From the NCBI RefSeq assembly GCF_000746825.1, contig NZ_JQIV01000006.1, positions 434,001 to 498,000 on the forward strand: a DNA stretch of 64,000 bases. Reading direction: 5' to 3'. Source of the stretch: Carnobacterium inhibens subsp. inhibens DSM 13024. GTDB taxonomy: Bacteria > Bacillota > Bacilli > Lactobacillales > Carnobacteriaceae. The notes below the pieces were generated by a model. The model worked only from the letters and a program-made list of their open reading frames with translations. It did no database searches and was not told where the DNA came from. Positions 40,154 through 49,680 of the stretch are shown in pieces (the first letter of the stretch is position 1; the number at the start of each line of letters is the position of its first letter). The position numbers were made by a program, and so were the translations under genes.

Positions 40154-40765
40154 TTGTTGATTAAAATCATAATTATGTTCATTATTGCTTATTTATTAGG
40201 TTCGATTCCTTCAGGTGTTTGGATAGGAACGAAATTTTATGGGAAAGATATCCGTCAATTTGGTAGCGGCAACTCTGGGACGACAAATACATTTAGAGTT
40301 TTAGGAAAAACGGCCGGAACCACTGTACTATTAGCAGATGTATTAAAAGGTACACTGGCTGCAAGCTTGCCTTTACTGTTCAATGTCCCCATTAATCCTA
40401 TGGTTATTGGTTTAGGCGCTATCCTTGGTCATACTTACCCCATTTTTGCAGGATTTAAAGGCGGAAAAGCTGTTGCCACTAGTGCTGGAGTACTATTAGC
40501 CTATAACCCTGTATTTTTTGTTTACAGCGTCTGTATATTTATAGCCCTTTTATTTTTATCCCGTATGGTCAGCTTTTCAAGTATGATTTCGTTACCTCTT
40601 ATTACTCTTTCCTCATTATTTATTGGGGATTGGATCTTAACGACCATTGCATTTTTATTAACGCTTTTTATTATTTACAGACATAGAGAAAATATCAAAC
40701 GAATTCGTAACGGTACAGAAAGCAAAGTTCCTTTCGGTTTAGGCTACAAAAAAGATAAAAAGTAA
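40154..40765 (+). CDS. plsY: Glycerol-3-phosphate acyltransferase (acyl-phosphate type)
   Basis: This 203-residue membrane enzyme transfers an acyl group from acyl phosphate to glycerol 3-phosphate, the first step of phospholipid synthesis. Family motifs are [28 protein letters not shown], and [14 protein letters not shown] (active loops), with five or more membrane segments. The frame opens upstream with ATGs at 40103, but AAGGAG sits 6 bases before TTG 40154 (a second TTG follows at once), giving the standard N-terminus. The divergent parE neighbour is the common Firmicutes arrangement. Confidence 0.93.
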   Translation: MLIKIIIMFIIAYLLGSIPSGVWIGTKFYGKDIRQFGSGNSGTTNTFRVLGKTAGTTVLLADVLKGTLAASLPLLFNVPINPMVIGLGAILGHTYPIFAGFKGGKAVATSAGVLLAYNPVFFVYSVCIFIALLFLSRMVSFSSMISLPLITLSSLFIGDWILTTIAFLLTLFIIYRHRENIKRIRNGTESKVPFGLGYKKDKK

Positions 40766-40779
40766 CACGCCAAAACAAA

Positions 40780-40822
40780 AAACAAGAGGGTTTGAGACGA
40801 TGATCTCAAGCCCTTTTGTTTT
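40780..40822. terminator. Bidirectional terminator between plsY and the epimerase gene
   Basis: ACAAGAGGGTTTGAGA pairs with TCTCAAGCCCTTTTGT around a 6-base loop, with T-rich flanks on both strands. Confidence 0.85.
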
Positions 40823-40843
40823 ATTTGTTTATACTAAAAAGAT

Positions 40844-41719
40844 TTAAGTCAACGAAATTGTGTAGTGTGCAGCAAATGTCTCCATACCCTTTAAGTGTTG
40901 AATACCTAATTTTTCAGTTAATTCACCACTGGCATTTTGTGTATCTGCTATTCCGAACCATGGCTCGATACATACAAAAGGAGCTTCTTTATTAGGTGGT
41001 GACCAAATACCTGTATAAGGAAAGCCTTCAAACGTCAACGCTACTGAACGAGCCGTTTTTTCAGAAGAAATCGAAAAAATATTTTTTCCTTTTGTTTCAT
41101 AGATAAGTGCATCATGATCAAATAACGGTCTTTTTAAATCGATTTCCGTATTGGTTTGACTAAGCGTTTTATTTTCTAAATCCAAATAAGAACCGATTAA
41201 CGGAATCTTTTTACGTGTTTCTCTAGGTAAAAAAGTTAAATAGTAATCTTCGAATGTTGTATCGCTTGTCATAGGAACATTAAACCCTGGATGACCGCCA
41301 ATTGAAAAATACATATCCTCTGTTGGGTGAGTGTTGTAGACGCCATAACTGACCTTAATATCGTTTTTATCCAACGTGTACGTAAGGGTTAGTTTAAAAT
41401 CAAACGGGTAACTTACTTTTGTTTCCGGAGTAGATGATACAGTGAAACAAACGGATACGTCTGATTGTTCTTCAACTTGGAATACAAGGTCTCTAGCGAA
41501 TCCATGTTGATTTAATGAATAGGTTTTTCCTTGGTAGACATATTCATCATTTTTCAGCCGACCAACAATGGGAAATAAAACAGGAGCTTTTCTACCCCAA
41601 AAAGTTGGATCACCTTGCCATAAGTATTCTACTTCTTCACTAGTACTTTTAATACTTTGCAATTCTGCACCTTCTTGGGAAATGTGAACAGTTAATGCGT
41701 CATTTTTTAATGTAATCAT
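40844..41719 (-). CDS. Aldose 1-epimerase family protein (LacX-like)
   Basis: This 291-residue beta-sandwich protein belongs to the galactose mutarotase superfamily. VLFPIVGRLKND, YSLNQHGFARD and FSIGGHPGFNVP carry the conserved Arg and His pair expected at the active site, and the acid Glu near FVCIEPWFG. It resembles LacX and YihR-type members whose sugar is not known. It is preceded by TAGGAGG. A single gene between two terminators. Confidence 0.87.
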   Translation of the reverse strand: MITLKNDALTVHISQEGAELQSIKSTSEEVEYLWQGDPTFWGRKAPVLFPIVGRLKNDEYVYQGKTYSLNQHGFARDLVFQVEEQSDVSVCFTVSSTPETKVSYPFDFKLTLTYTLDKNDIKVSYGVYNTHPTEDMYFSIGGHPGFNVPMTSDTTFEDYYLTFLPRETRKKIPLIGSYLDLENKTLSQTNTEIDLKRPLFDHDALIYETKGKNIFSISSEKTARSVALTFEGFPYTGIWSPPNKEAPFVCIEPWFGIADTQNASGELTEKLGIQHLKGMETFAAHYTISLT

Positions 41720-41764
41720 TGTTAATAGCCTCCTAGTTTGTTCAACTGCATGATGTGTTTAAAA

Positions 41765-41799
41765 AATAATCCTTTAATTATACAAACTAAAGGATTATT
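41765..41799 (-). terminator. Terminator after codY
   Basis: AATAATCCTTTA pairs with TAAAGGATTATT; the minus strand continues with Ts. It ends the xerC-hslV-hslU-codY operon. Confidence 0.82.
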
Positions 41800-41817
41800 T
41801 CTATGATGAATGACGCA

Positions 41818-42627
41818 TCAATAAATCGATTCTTTTTCTAATACCTCAATAAACTTTGTGTTTTGTATTTTGATGTACGTTCCTTTCATGCCTAAAGACC
41901 GAGATTCAATAATTCCACCTGATTCTAGCTTACGCAAAGCATTAACAATGACAGAACGGGTGATTCCTACTTTATCCGCAACATTGGAAGCAGTGATTCG
42001 ACCTTCTGTACCGTCTAATTCTTCAAAAATCGCCTTTATCGCCTTTAGTTCACTATAAGACAACGTTTTGATCGCCATTTGAACTGTAGCCATACTTCGA
42101 GCTGATTCTGCGATCTGTGTAGACTTTTTATACAAGACTTCTATTCCAACAACAGTTGCGGCATGTTCGCCGAGTATGAGATCATTGTCATCGAATACTT
42201 GGTTCAAGCGTGCAAGCAACAAAGTCCCTAACCGTTCTCCTGCCACAAAAACAGGGATAACCGTAGTTAAACCTTCTACAAACATATCTCTTGTTTCGAT
42301 AGGAAAGACGGTATAATCGCTTTCGATGCCAATATTTGTTCTGGTCTCATAGATTTCTAGCATGCTGCGGGTATACTTCATAGGAAATTTTTCATCAATA
42401 AGCATTTGTTTAACACGCTCGTTATTGATTTCGTGTTTCTCATGGTAGCCTAAAAGTGTCCCAGCGTCGTCGATCAGATACGTGTTGGCATTAAGAATAT
42501 CCCCTAACACGATTGCCATATCATTAAACGCTAATACTCCTTCGGGTGAAGACTCGGATTTTACTACGCCGCCTTTAGTTTGTAACAAATAATTAATTTT
42601 ACGCATTTTTTGCAGTAAATCATTCAT
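41818..42627 (-). CDS. codY: GTP- and branched-chain amino acid-sensing global repressor
   Basis: This 269-residue regulator represses nutrient-acquisition genes when GTP and isoleucine/valine are plentiful. The N-terminal GAF domain (about 1-155) and the C-terminal winged helix (ASNVADKVGITRSVIVNALR, about 208-228, followed by LESGGIIESRSLGMKG) are intact. GGAGG lies 6 bases before the ATG. It is the last gene of the conserved xerC-hslV-hslU-codY operon. Confidence 0.97.
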   Translation of the reverse strand: MNDLLQKMRKINYLLQTKGGVVKSESSPEGVLAFNDMAIVLGDILNANTYLIDDAGTLLGYHEKHEINNERVKQMLIDEKFPMKYTRSMLEIYETRTNIGIESDYTVFPIETRDMFVEGLTTVIPVFVAGERLGTLLLARLNQVFDDNDLILGEHAATVVGIEVLYKKSTQIAESARSMATVQMAIKTLSYSELKAIKAIFEELDGTEGRITASNVADKVGITRSVIVNALRKLESGGIIESRSLGMKGTYIKIQNTKFIEVLEKESIY

Positions 42628-42647
42628 GTGAAGCCTCCATCGATCTT

Positions 42648-44075
42648 TTATAAAATGTAGCGACTTAAATCTTTGTCTGCTACAATGTGTTCAATTTTTT
42701 CATTTACATAGCTTTCTGTGATGGTGATTTCTCCCATTTGCATATCTGGAGCTTCAAACAATAAATCTTCTAATAATTTTTCTAAAATTGTATGCAAGCG
42801 TCTTGCCCCAATATTATCTGTTTCATGATTAACATGATAAGCTATCTCTGCTAATCGTTCAATGGACTCATACGTAAAAGTGATGGTAACATTCTCAGTT
42901 TCAAGCATAGCAATATACTGTTTTAACAATGCATTATTCGGTTCGGTTAAAATTTTGACAAAATCTTCTTTTGTTAAGTCATCTAACTCTACACGAATCG
43001 GGAATCTTCCTTGTAATTCAGGAATCAAATCACTTGGTTTAGCGACATGAAAAGCACCGGAAGCAATAAACAAGATATGATCTGTTTGAATAGGACCGTA
43101 TTTTGTAGTCACTTGAGACCCTTCTACAATCGGTAAAATGTCACGTTGAACACCTTCTCTAGAAACGGTTCCGCTATTTTCATTTTTAGACGTAATTTTA
43201 TCAAATTCATCAATAAAAATGATTCCTGCGTTTTGAGCTAAGTCAACAGCCATGGATTGAATGTCTTCTGGATTGACTAATTTTGAAGATTCTTCTTGAA
43301 TAAAGAGTTCAATCGCTTTTTTCACGGTAACGGTACGTTTGGTTTTTTGTTTTGGACGTAAAGCACCTAATGTTTCGTTCAAGTCAATACCCATTTGTTC
43401 CAATCCGGCTCCCATAGAAGAATTCATTGGTTTCTTTTGGCTTTCAACTTGAACAGTCAATTCTCTATCATCCAATAGACCATTACGAATTTGTTGTTTC
43501 ATTTTTTCACGGTCGTTAGAAATAGTTTCGGTTACTTCTTCTTCCTCTTCTTCTGCTGCTTGTGGGTTAACTTGGTTAGGATCAATACCCATATTTTTAA
43601 ACATGCTTTCAAAAGGATTAGCATTAGTATTTTGTTTCTTTTCTTTTTTGATCCCTGGTATCAATAGTTTTACAATCCGTTCGATGGCGTTTCGTTCTGC
43701 TTGAGTGTAGACATTAGAATATTGTTGTTTTTCTACGATTTGAATAGACGCTTCCACTAGATCACGAACCATAGATTCAACATCTCTTCCGATATACCCG
43801 ACTTCTGTAAATTTAGTTGCTTCAACTTTTACAAAAGGTGCTTGAACGATCGTTGCTAAACGACGTGCAATTTCTGTTTTTCCTACACCCGTTGCTCCAA
43901 TCATCAATAAGTTTTTGGGTGTGATTTCTTTTTGCATATCTTCATTTAGTTTTAGGCGTCTTTGACGATTGCGCAAAGCTACAGCAACCGATTTTTTAGC
44001 GGTTGCCTGTCCAATAATGTATTTATCTAGCTCGGCTACAATTTCTTTTGGAGTCATATTATCTTTAGTCATCAT
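42648..44075 (-). CDS. hslU: ATP-dependent HslUV protease ATPase subunit
   Basis: This 475-residue AAA+ unfoldase feeds substrates to HslV. Walker A is GATGVGKT (60-67) and Walker B IIFIDEFDKI, with the sensor in the C-terminal part. The inserted I domain is about 135-245 and rich in Glu and Gln. The GTG at 44084 is too close to the ribosome site; AAGGAG is 8 bases from the ATG at 44075. It also goes by clpY. The C-terminus ends LSRYIL, the family's tail that docks into HslV. Confidence 0.95.
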   Translation of the reverse strand: MMTKDNMTPKEIVAELDKYIIGQATAKKSVAVALRNRQRRLKLNEDMQKEITPKNLLMIGATGVGKTEIARRLATIVQAPFVKVEATKFTEVGYIGRDVESMVRDLVEASIQIVEKQQYSNVYTQAERNAIERIVKLLIPGIKKEKKQNTNANPFESMFKNMGIDPNQVNPQAAEEEEEEVTETISNDREKMKQQIRNGLLDDRELTVQVESQKKPMNSSMGAGLEQMGIDLNETLGALRPKQKTKRTVTVKKAIELFIQEESSKLVNPEDIQSMAVDLAQNAGIIFIDEFDKITSKNENSGTVSREGVQRDILPIVEGSQVTTKYGPIQTDHILFIASGAFHVAKPSDLIPELQGRFPIRVELDDLTKEDFVKILTEPNNALLKQYIAMLETENVTITFTYESIERLAEIAYHVNHETDNIGARRLHTILEKLLEDLLFEAPDMQMGEITITESYVNEKIEHIVADKDLSRYIL

Positions 44076-44087
44076 TTCGTTCACTCC

Positions 44088-44627
44088 TTATAATTCTTCC
44101 ACAATAATATTATGATTCGTGAAAACACAAATATCAGCAGCTGTGTTTAAACTCTCTTCCGCTATTTGGGCTGCTGTTAGCTCTTTACCATGTTTTTTTA
44201 AGGCTCTTCCTGCTGCAAGTGCAAAGTTTCCGCCTGAACCGATCGCAAGTATTCCGTCATCTGGCTGGATGACTTCACCGCCACCCGAAACCATTAACAT
44301 TTCTTCTTTATTCATCACGATTAATAAAGCTTCCAATTTTTGCATTGCACGATCTGAACGCCACTCTTGAGCCAATTCTACTGCAGCGCGAGTGAGGTTC
44401 CCTTTATATTCGTGTAATTTGCTTTCAAATTTTTCTTCTAACGTAAAGGCATCCGCTACACTACCAGCAAATCCAACAAGTACTTCATCATTGTAAATGC
44501 GGCGAACTTTGCGTGCCGTGCCTTTCATGATGACCTGTTCACCCATGGTTACTTGGCCATCTCCTGCCATTGCACTTTTTCCATTATGTTGAATCGCGAA
44601 AATAGTTGTTGCATGAAATTCTGTCAT
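44088..44627 (-). CDS. hslV: ATP-dependent protease proteolytic subunit
   Basis: This 179-residue proteasome-like peptidase forms a dodecamer. The N-terminus is [13 protein letters not shown]. In most HslV the catalytic Thr directly follows Met (MTTI); here, as in Bacillus CodW/ClpQ, there is a five-residue extension. The residue after Met is Thr, where CodW has Ser. [20 protein letters not shown] and [12 protein letters not shown]-type Gly-rich parts ([20 protein letters not shown]) are intact. It is directly upstream of hslU. Confidence 0.95.
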   Translation of the reverse strand: MTEFHATTIFAIQHNGKSAMAGDGQVTMGEQVIMKGTARKVRRIYNDEVLVGFAGSVADAFTLEEKFESKLHEYKGNLTRAAVELAQEWRSDRAMQKLEALLIVMNKEEMLMVSGGGEVIQPDDGILAIGSGGNFALAAGRALKKHGKELTAAQIAEESLNTAADICVFTNHNIIVEEL

Positions 44628-44656
44628 TATTTTTTCCTCCAGTCAGTTATCCATTC

Positions 44657-45556
44657 CTAAGCTCTTGGATGAAATTGACGATAATTTTTTTGTAATCGTT
44701 CCTTTGTTACGTGAGCGTATATTTGAGTTGATGATAAACTAGCATGACCAAGCAATTCTTGAACGGTTCGCATGTCTGCTCCATTGTTTAATAAATGGGT
44801 CGCAAAAGAATGACGCAGCATATGCGGATGAATATCAGATGTTAAACTGCTTTTTTTAATCACTTGATTTAATATATATTCAATTCCAGTAGACGTTATT
44901 GGATCGCCATGATGATTCACAAATAAAAAGGAATGATCCTTTTGGTATTTTGCCATTAATGGAGTACGGCTCTTTTCCATATACTCACGTATAGCAACCG
45001 CTGCATAATGTCCAAAAGGTACATAGCGTTCTTTATTCCCTTTACCATGGATCAACAGCACACTTAAATCAAAATCAATATCTTTCAATGTAATCCCGCT
45101 GCATTCACTCACACGTATTCCTGTTCCATAAAGGACCTCGAGGATGGCTTCATTCCTAAAATCAAGCGGCCTTTCTCCTTTTACAGCTTCAAAAAGAGCA
45201 TCCATTTCTTTTTCATAAAAGAATTTAGGCAAACGAAGCGTTTTCTTTTTTAAATGAATATAAGAAAATGGATTATCTTGAGTCAATTGGTTTTTTAATA
45301 AAAACTGATAAAATGCTCGTAAACTAGAAATTTTTCTTGAAACACTATTGCGGCTTAATCCTTGTTCGTTTAATTCACCTAAATAGATCCGGACATCTTG
45401 AAGAGTTACGCTACTAAAATCAGCATCTCCCGTTTGATTTAAAAATAATTCAAAATGAGTGATATCTTCCTCATAAGCTTTTTTTGTCAGCTCAGAATAA
45501 TGTCTTTCGGTAATCAAATATTGCAAAAAAGTTTTTTTAATTGTTTGATCTACCAA
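44657..45556 (-). CDS. xerC: Tyrosine recombinase XerC
   Basis: This 299-residue recombinase resolves chromosome dimers at dif. The N-terminal SAM-like domain is followed by the catalytic domain with Arg (YGTGIRVSEC), the HxxR box (HMLRHSFATH), a His (LLGHASLSSTQIY) and the nucleophile Tyr in IYAHV. The frame opens with GTG at 45571, but GGAGG lies 8 bases before TTG 45556, so that start is preferred. It heads the hslV-hslU-codY operon. Confidence 0.93.
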   Translation of the reverse strand: MVDQTIKKTFLQYLITERHYSELTKKAYEEDITHFELFLNQTGDADFSSVTLQDVRIYLGELNEQGLSRNSVSRKISSLRAFYQFLLKNQLTQDNPFSYIHLKKKTLRLPKFFYEKEMDALFEAVKGERPLDFRNEAILEVLYGTGIRVSECSGITLKDIDFDLSVLLIHGKGNKERYVPFGHYAAVAIREYMEKSRTPLMAKYQKDHSFLFVNHHGDPITSTGIEYILNQVIKKSSLTSDIHPHMLRHSFATHLLNNGADMRTVQELLGHASLSSTQIYAHVTKERLQKNYRQFHPRA

Positions 45557-45717
45557 AAATGATCCCTCCACTCTTACAACAAAGCTACTTTATCATACAA
45601 ATATTTAGATTACAATCGATAAAGAATTAAATTAATTGAATTTTAAAACAATTCATTTCTGCTTTAATCTTTGCTGTTAAATGAATAATCTTTTATTTTT
45701 TACCTTTAGATATGTAT

Positions 45718-45768
45718 AAAAGAACTAGTTAAGCAAGAGGAGTATCACTCTGCTTAACTAGTTCTTTT
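45718..45768 (-). terminator. Terminator of topA
   Basis: A near-perfect stem AAAGAACTAGTTAAGCA / TGCTTAACTAGTTCTTT with a 15-base loop; T-run on the minus strand. Confidence 0.85.
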
Positions 45769-45777
45769 ATGCTTTAG

Positions 45778-47856
45778 TTATTTTTGCAGTTCTTCTTTAT
45801 AATCACAATGACTGCAGACCACTTGTTTGCTGCCTTTTGCTTTCTTTTCAACTAAATAATGCTCACATTTAGGACAGTTACGACCAACCGGTTTATCCCA
45901 TGAAACGAATTCGCACGTTGGGTAACGATCACATCCGTAAAAAATACGGTTTTTCTTAGATTTTCGTTCAATGACATGTCCTTCACCACATACAGGACAA
46001 GTAACGCCGATTTCTTTTACGATTGGTTTGGTATTGCGACAATCCGGGAAATTACTGCAGGCATAGAATTTTCCATATCGTCCAAGTTTGATTACCATTG
46101 GATGGCCACAAAGATCACAATCAAATCCAGCAGGTTCATCTTTGATTTGGACTTTTTCCATATTTTCTTCCGCTTTTTCAACTTCAACCGCAAAGGGTTT
46201 GTAGAATTGATCAATAACTTTAGGCCATTCCTTATTCCCTTCTTCAACTTCATCCAGATCTTTTTCCATATCTGCTGTAAAGTGAACATCAACAATCTGA
46301 GGGAAGAATTCATTAATGAGTCCATTAACGATCTCGCCTAATTCCGTTACTTCGAACCGTTTGCTTTGTAGTTTAACATAGTATCTACGTTGAATCGTTT
46401 CTAAAGTCGGAGCATAAGTAGAGGGTCTACCTACACCATTTTCTTCTAACACACGAATCAAAGTCGACTCGGAAAAACGAGCAGGCGGTTGAGTGAAGTG
46501 TTGTTTTGGTTCAATATCTACTGATTTAACTTGATCACCTTTTTTCATATCAGGTAAAAGATTCTCTTTTTCCTCTTTTCCTTCATCGTTACCTTCAATG
46601 TAAACTTTTTGGTAACCAGGAAATTTGATTTTCGAACCATTTGCTCTGAAATACACATCATTTTGTGCAATATCTACTTTCATAGTATCAAAAACGGCTG
46701 GTGTCATTTGACTAGCTACTAATCGTGACCAAATAAGATTGTATAATTTGTATTGATCTTTTGTCAGGAATTTTTCAATTTCCTTTGGTGTCCGTAACAC
46801 ACTAGATGGTCGAATACCTTCATGGGCGTCTTGATCACCTTCAGCTTTTTTCCCTGTTCGAGGTTTAGAAGCTGCGTATTCCGGTCCAAATTCTTTTATA
46901 ATGTATTCTGCAACTTCACTTTTTGCGGAAGCAGCGATTCGAGTAGAGTCCGTACGCATATAAGTGATCAGACCGACAGCACCCCCGCGCCCCATTGAGA
47001 TACCTTCATAGAGTTGTTGTGCAACCATCATCGTTTTACGCGTTCTGAAATTTAATTTTCTTGCTGCTTCTTGTTGCAAACTACTTGTTTTAAAAGGAAG
47101 AGCCGGGTTTCTCATCCGTTCTTTTTTAGTAACAGACAGCACTTCGAACTGATCACCATCTAGTTGTTTGATAATTTCTTGTACGTCTTGGGCATTCTTT
47201 AAATCCTTTTTCTTGCCTTTTAGTCCATAGAAATTGGCTTTAAATTTCTTTTTGTCTTTTTTAAAGTTGGCACCGATTGACCAATATTCTTCAGGTTTAA
47301 ATTGATTGATTTCATTTTCTCGATCACAAATCAATTTTAGCGCTACGGATTGAACTCTTCCAGCACTTAATCCTTTTTTTACTTTTTTCCATAAGATAGG
47401 ACTGATGGTATATCCGACAAGTCGATCTAATATTCTTCGAGCTTGTTGTGAATTTACTAAATCCATATCAATGGAACGAGGTTCTTTAAATGCATTTTTA
47501 ACGGCATCTTTGGTAATTTCATTAAACACTACACGGTTTTTATCTGTTACATCTAGCCCTAGTAAAAAACTCAAATGCCAAGCAATAGCTTCCCCTTCTC
47601 TATCCGGGTCAGCTGCGAGAAAAACTTTTTCAGCTTTTTTTGCATATTTTTTTAACTCTTTGATTAATGGGCCTTTTCCTCGAATAGAAATATATTCAGG
47701 TTGGTAGTTATTTTCAACATCCACTGCCATCCGACTTTTAGGAAGATCACGGATATGTCCTAAGCTAGCGACTACTTTATAATTTCGACCTAAATATTTT
47801 TCAATTGTTTTTGCTTTAGCAGGCGATTCAACAATCACCAGGTATTTATATGCCAA
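45778..47856 (-). CDS. topA: DNA topoisomerase I
   Basis: This 692-residue type IA enzyme relaxes negative supercoils. An N-terminal TOPRIM domain ([33 protein letters not shown]) precedes the active-site Tyr in [12 protein letters not shown]. Three four-cysteine zinc ribbons end the protein (from [16 protein letters not shown] and CPKCEHYL). The start codon is TTG with GGAG 7 bases upstream; no ATG is available near. It follows dprA, the usual order in this group. Confidence 0.96.
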   Translation of the reverse strand: MAYKYLVIVESPAKAKTIEKYLGRNYKVVASLGHIRDLPKSRMAVDVENNYQPEYISIRGKGPLIKELKKYAKKAEKVFLAADPDREGEAIAWHLSFLLGLDVTDKNRVVFNEITKDAVKNAFKEPRSIDMDLVNSQQARRILDRLVGYTISPILWKKVKKGLSAGRVQSVALKLICDRENEINQFKPEEYWSIGANFKKDKKKFKANFYGLKGKKKDLKNAQDVQEIIKQLDGDQFEVLSVTKKERMRNPALPFKTSSLQQEAARKLNFRTRKTMMVAQQLYEGISMGRGGAVGLITYMRTDSTRIAASAKSEVAEYIIKEFGPEYAASKPRTGKKAEGDQDAHEGIRPSSVLRTPKEIEKFLTKDQYKLYNLIWSRLVASQMTPAVFDTMKVDIAQNDVYFRANGSKIKFPGYQKVYIEGNDEGKEEKENLLPDMKKGDQVKSVDIEPKQHFTQPPARFSESTLIRVLEENGVGRPSTYAPTLETIQRRYYVKLQSKRFEVTELGEIVNGLINEFFPQIVDVHFTADMEKDLDEVEEGNKEWPKVIDQFYKPFAVEVEKAEENMEKVQIKDEPAGFDCDLCGHPMVIKLGRYGKFYACSNFPDCRNTKPIVKEIGVTCPVCGEGHVIERKSKKNRIFYGCDRYPTCEFVSWDKPVGRNCPKCEHYLVEKKAKGSKQVVCSHCDYKEELQK

Positions 47857-48074
47857 TGAAATGCTCCTCTCAAATGAGCGTAATTTTTACTGATTCGTTT
47901 ATTTTCTAAGCTAGAATAGAAATCGTTAATCATCTTATTCCATCTTTAGGTACTTTGTCAACTCTCCTTATTTATTTTTAGTGAGAAAAGGAGTATATAA
48001 TAGAAGAAAAAGATCGTTTTTTTTATTGAAAACCTTTACTTTACTAGTGGTTAAGGCTCTTTTTTTGTGGCATA

Positions 48075-48115
48075 CAAAAAAACTTTGAAAAAACAGTTCC
48101 AATTCTTTCAAAGTT
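48075..48115 (-). terminator. Terminator of dprA
   Basis: AACTTTGAAA pairs with TTTCAAAGTT; seven Ts follow on the minus strand. A terminator here separates dprA from topA. Confidence 0.75.
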
Positions 48116-48132
48116 TCTCTTTTTAATTCGTT

Positions 48133-49002
48133 TTAGTTCATCAATTCTTCTAAAATATGGTTTGCATTTAACACACATTTTGCACCATTTAAAATCAAAT
48201 CATTGGTTCCTTCATAATAGGGTTTTGTAATATCTCCAGGAATCGCAAAAACTTCTCTTCCTTCTTGAAGCGCCAAATTAGCAGTAATCAAGCTTCCGCT
48301 TCGGTATTTTGCTTCTATGACCAGAGTACCTAAGGATACGCCTGCGATAATCCGATTCCGTATGGGAAAATGTTGTTTTAGCGGCTTTGTTCCTAAAGGA
48401 TATTCTGATAGAAGCAAATGGTTTCGTCCCATTTCCTTTTGCAGTTTTTCATTTTCAAATGGATAATATTGATCTAGTCCTGTTCCAATTATTCCGATTG
48501 TTTGGCCACCTAATGCTATAGTCTGTTTATGAACTTCCTGATCGATTCCTTTTGCTAACCCACTCACAGTAACAAAATTTTGACGAATTAAGTCTGGTAA
48601 TAATAGCGACAATACTTTTGTTCCATAAACACTATTCTGTCGAGAGCCTACAACCGCTAACAAATTGCGGTTTAGTAAATTAAGGTCTCCTTGATAAAAT
48701 AAAAGTGCGGGTGGGTTATAGGTGTGTTTAAGATATTCTGGATAGTTTGAATCTAAAATAGTGACCCATTTGATGTGTCTATTTTTGTATTCGCTTAGTT
48801 TTTCTTCTAGGCAGATTGCTGAAAAACTATTCATAAATAATTTTGTATTAGCAGCATTTAACTGCGCACAGTGGGCTAAATCATAGGGGGTCAAATAAGG
48901 ATTGTCTATTAAAGATGAGAGCATCCGGATGCGACTTGTAGCACCTATCCCTTTACATAATGTTAAATGAAATAACGTTTGATTGAGTTTTGTTGTTTGC
49001 AT
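48133..49002 (-). CDS. dprA: DNA processing protein DprA (Smf)
   Basis: This 289-residue protein binds incoming single-stranded DNA in transformation and loads RecA. A short N-terminal SAM-like domain is followed by the Rossmann-like domain: LLAVVGSRQNSVYG, FVTVSGLAKGIDQEVH, IGIIGTGLDQYYP, RNRIIAGVSLGTLVIEA. The optional C-terminal DprA winged helix is absent. GGAG lies 8 bases before the ATG. Its presence alone does not show competence. Confidence 0.94.
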   Translation of the reverse strand: MQTTKLNQTLFHLTLCKGIGATSRIRMLSSLIDNPYLTPYDLAHCAQLNAANTKLFMNSFSAICLEEKLSEYKNRHIKWVTILDSNYPEYLKHTYNPPALLFYQGDLNLLNRNLLAVVGSRQNSVYGTKVLSLLLPDLIRQNFVTVSGLAKGIDQEVHKQTIALGGQTIGIIGTGLDQYYPFENEKLQKEMGRNHLLLSEYPLGTKPLKQHFPIRNRIIAGVSLGTLVIEAKYRSGSLITANLALQEGREVFAIPGDITKPYYEGTNDLILNGAKCVLNANHILEELMN

Positions 49003-49085
49003 CCTATACGCTCCTTTGTCATTGCAAGATCGTTAACTCTTCTAATGGTAACTTCCGCAAAACAAAGAAAAAAATTTTAATAAAA

Positions 49086-49112
49086 AACTCTAGAAGAAAA
49101 TCTTCTAGAGTT
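49086..49112 (-). terminator. Terminator of apt
   Basis: Perfect 12-bp stem AACTCTAGAAGA / TCTTCTAGAGTT with a 3-base loop and Ts on the minus strand. Confidence 0.85.
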
Positions 49113-49144
49113 CATTGTATATAAATGTGATAGTAGATGAACGA

Positions 49145-49657
49145 TTAATACTCCATTAAAGCTAAAATATCGTAACCTTTAATCTTCTCACGGCCATTCA
49201 AGTCTTTTAATTCAACTAGAAAAGCAGTTCCAACAACTATTCCACCAAGTTTTTCAATCAGCTCGATCGTTGCGGCAATTGTTCCGCCTGTTGCTAATAA
49301 ATCATCACAAACCAAGACTTTTTGACCAGGTTTAATAGAATCTTGATGAATTTGCAACGTATCTTTTCCGTATTCTAAACCATACGTAACTTCGATAGTT
49401 TCGCGAGGTAGTTTTCCTTTTTTACGTGCAGGAGCGAATCCAATACCCATTTCATAAGCTACTGGACAGCCTACGATAAATCCACGTGCTTCAGGTCCTA
49501 CAATCATTTCAACGCCTTTATCTTGTGCATATTTTACAATTTCACTTGTCGCAAAGCGATAGGCTTCTCCATCAGCCATTAAAGGTGAAATGTCACGAAA
49601 GACAATGCCTTTTTCCGGGAAATCAGGAACATCTGCAATATAATTTTTTAAATCCAT
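49145..49657 (-). CDS. apt: Adenine phosphoribosyltransferase
   Basis: This 170-residue purine salvage enzyme makes AMP from adenine and PRPP. The PRPP motif [18 protein letters not shown] and the loop [20 protein letters not shown] are intact. The frame extends upstream into recJ to 49714, but GGAGG lies 10 bases before the ATG at 49657, which gives the usual length. It is 23 bases after the recJ stop, the common recJ-apt pair of Firmicutes. Confidence 0.95.
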   Translation of the reverse strand: MDLKNYIADVPDFPEKGIVFRDISPLMADGEAYRFATSEIVKYAQDKGVEMIVGPEARGFIVGCPVAYEMGIGFAPARKKGKLPRETIEVTYGLEYGKDTLQIHQDSIKPGQKVLVCDDLLATGGTIAATIELIEKLGGIVVGTAFLVELKDLNGREKIKGYDILALMEY

Positions 49658-49680
49658 TAAAAGTTTTCCTCCATTCAAAA

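Noticed and set aside
45976-46341. A 121-codon plus-strand ORF inside topA
   Set aside because: It is antisense to the zinc-ribbon region of topA and low in complexity (Phe-rich), a shadow of Lys-rich codons.
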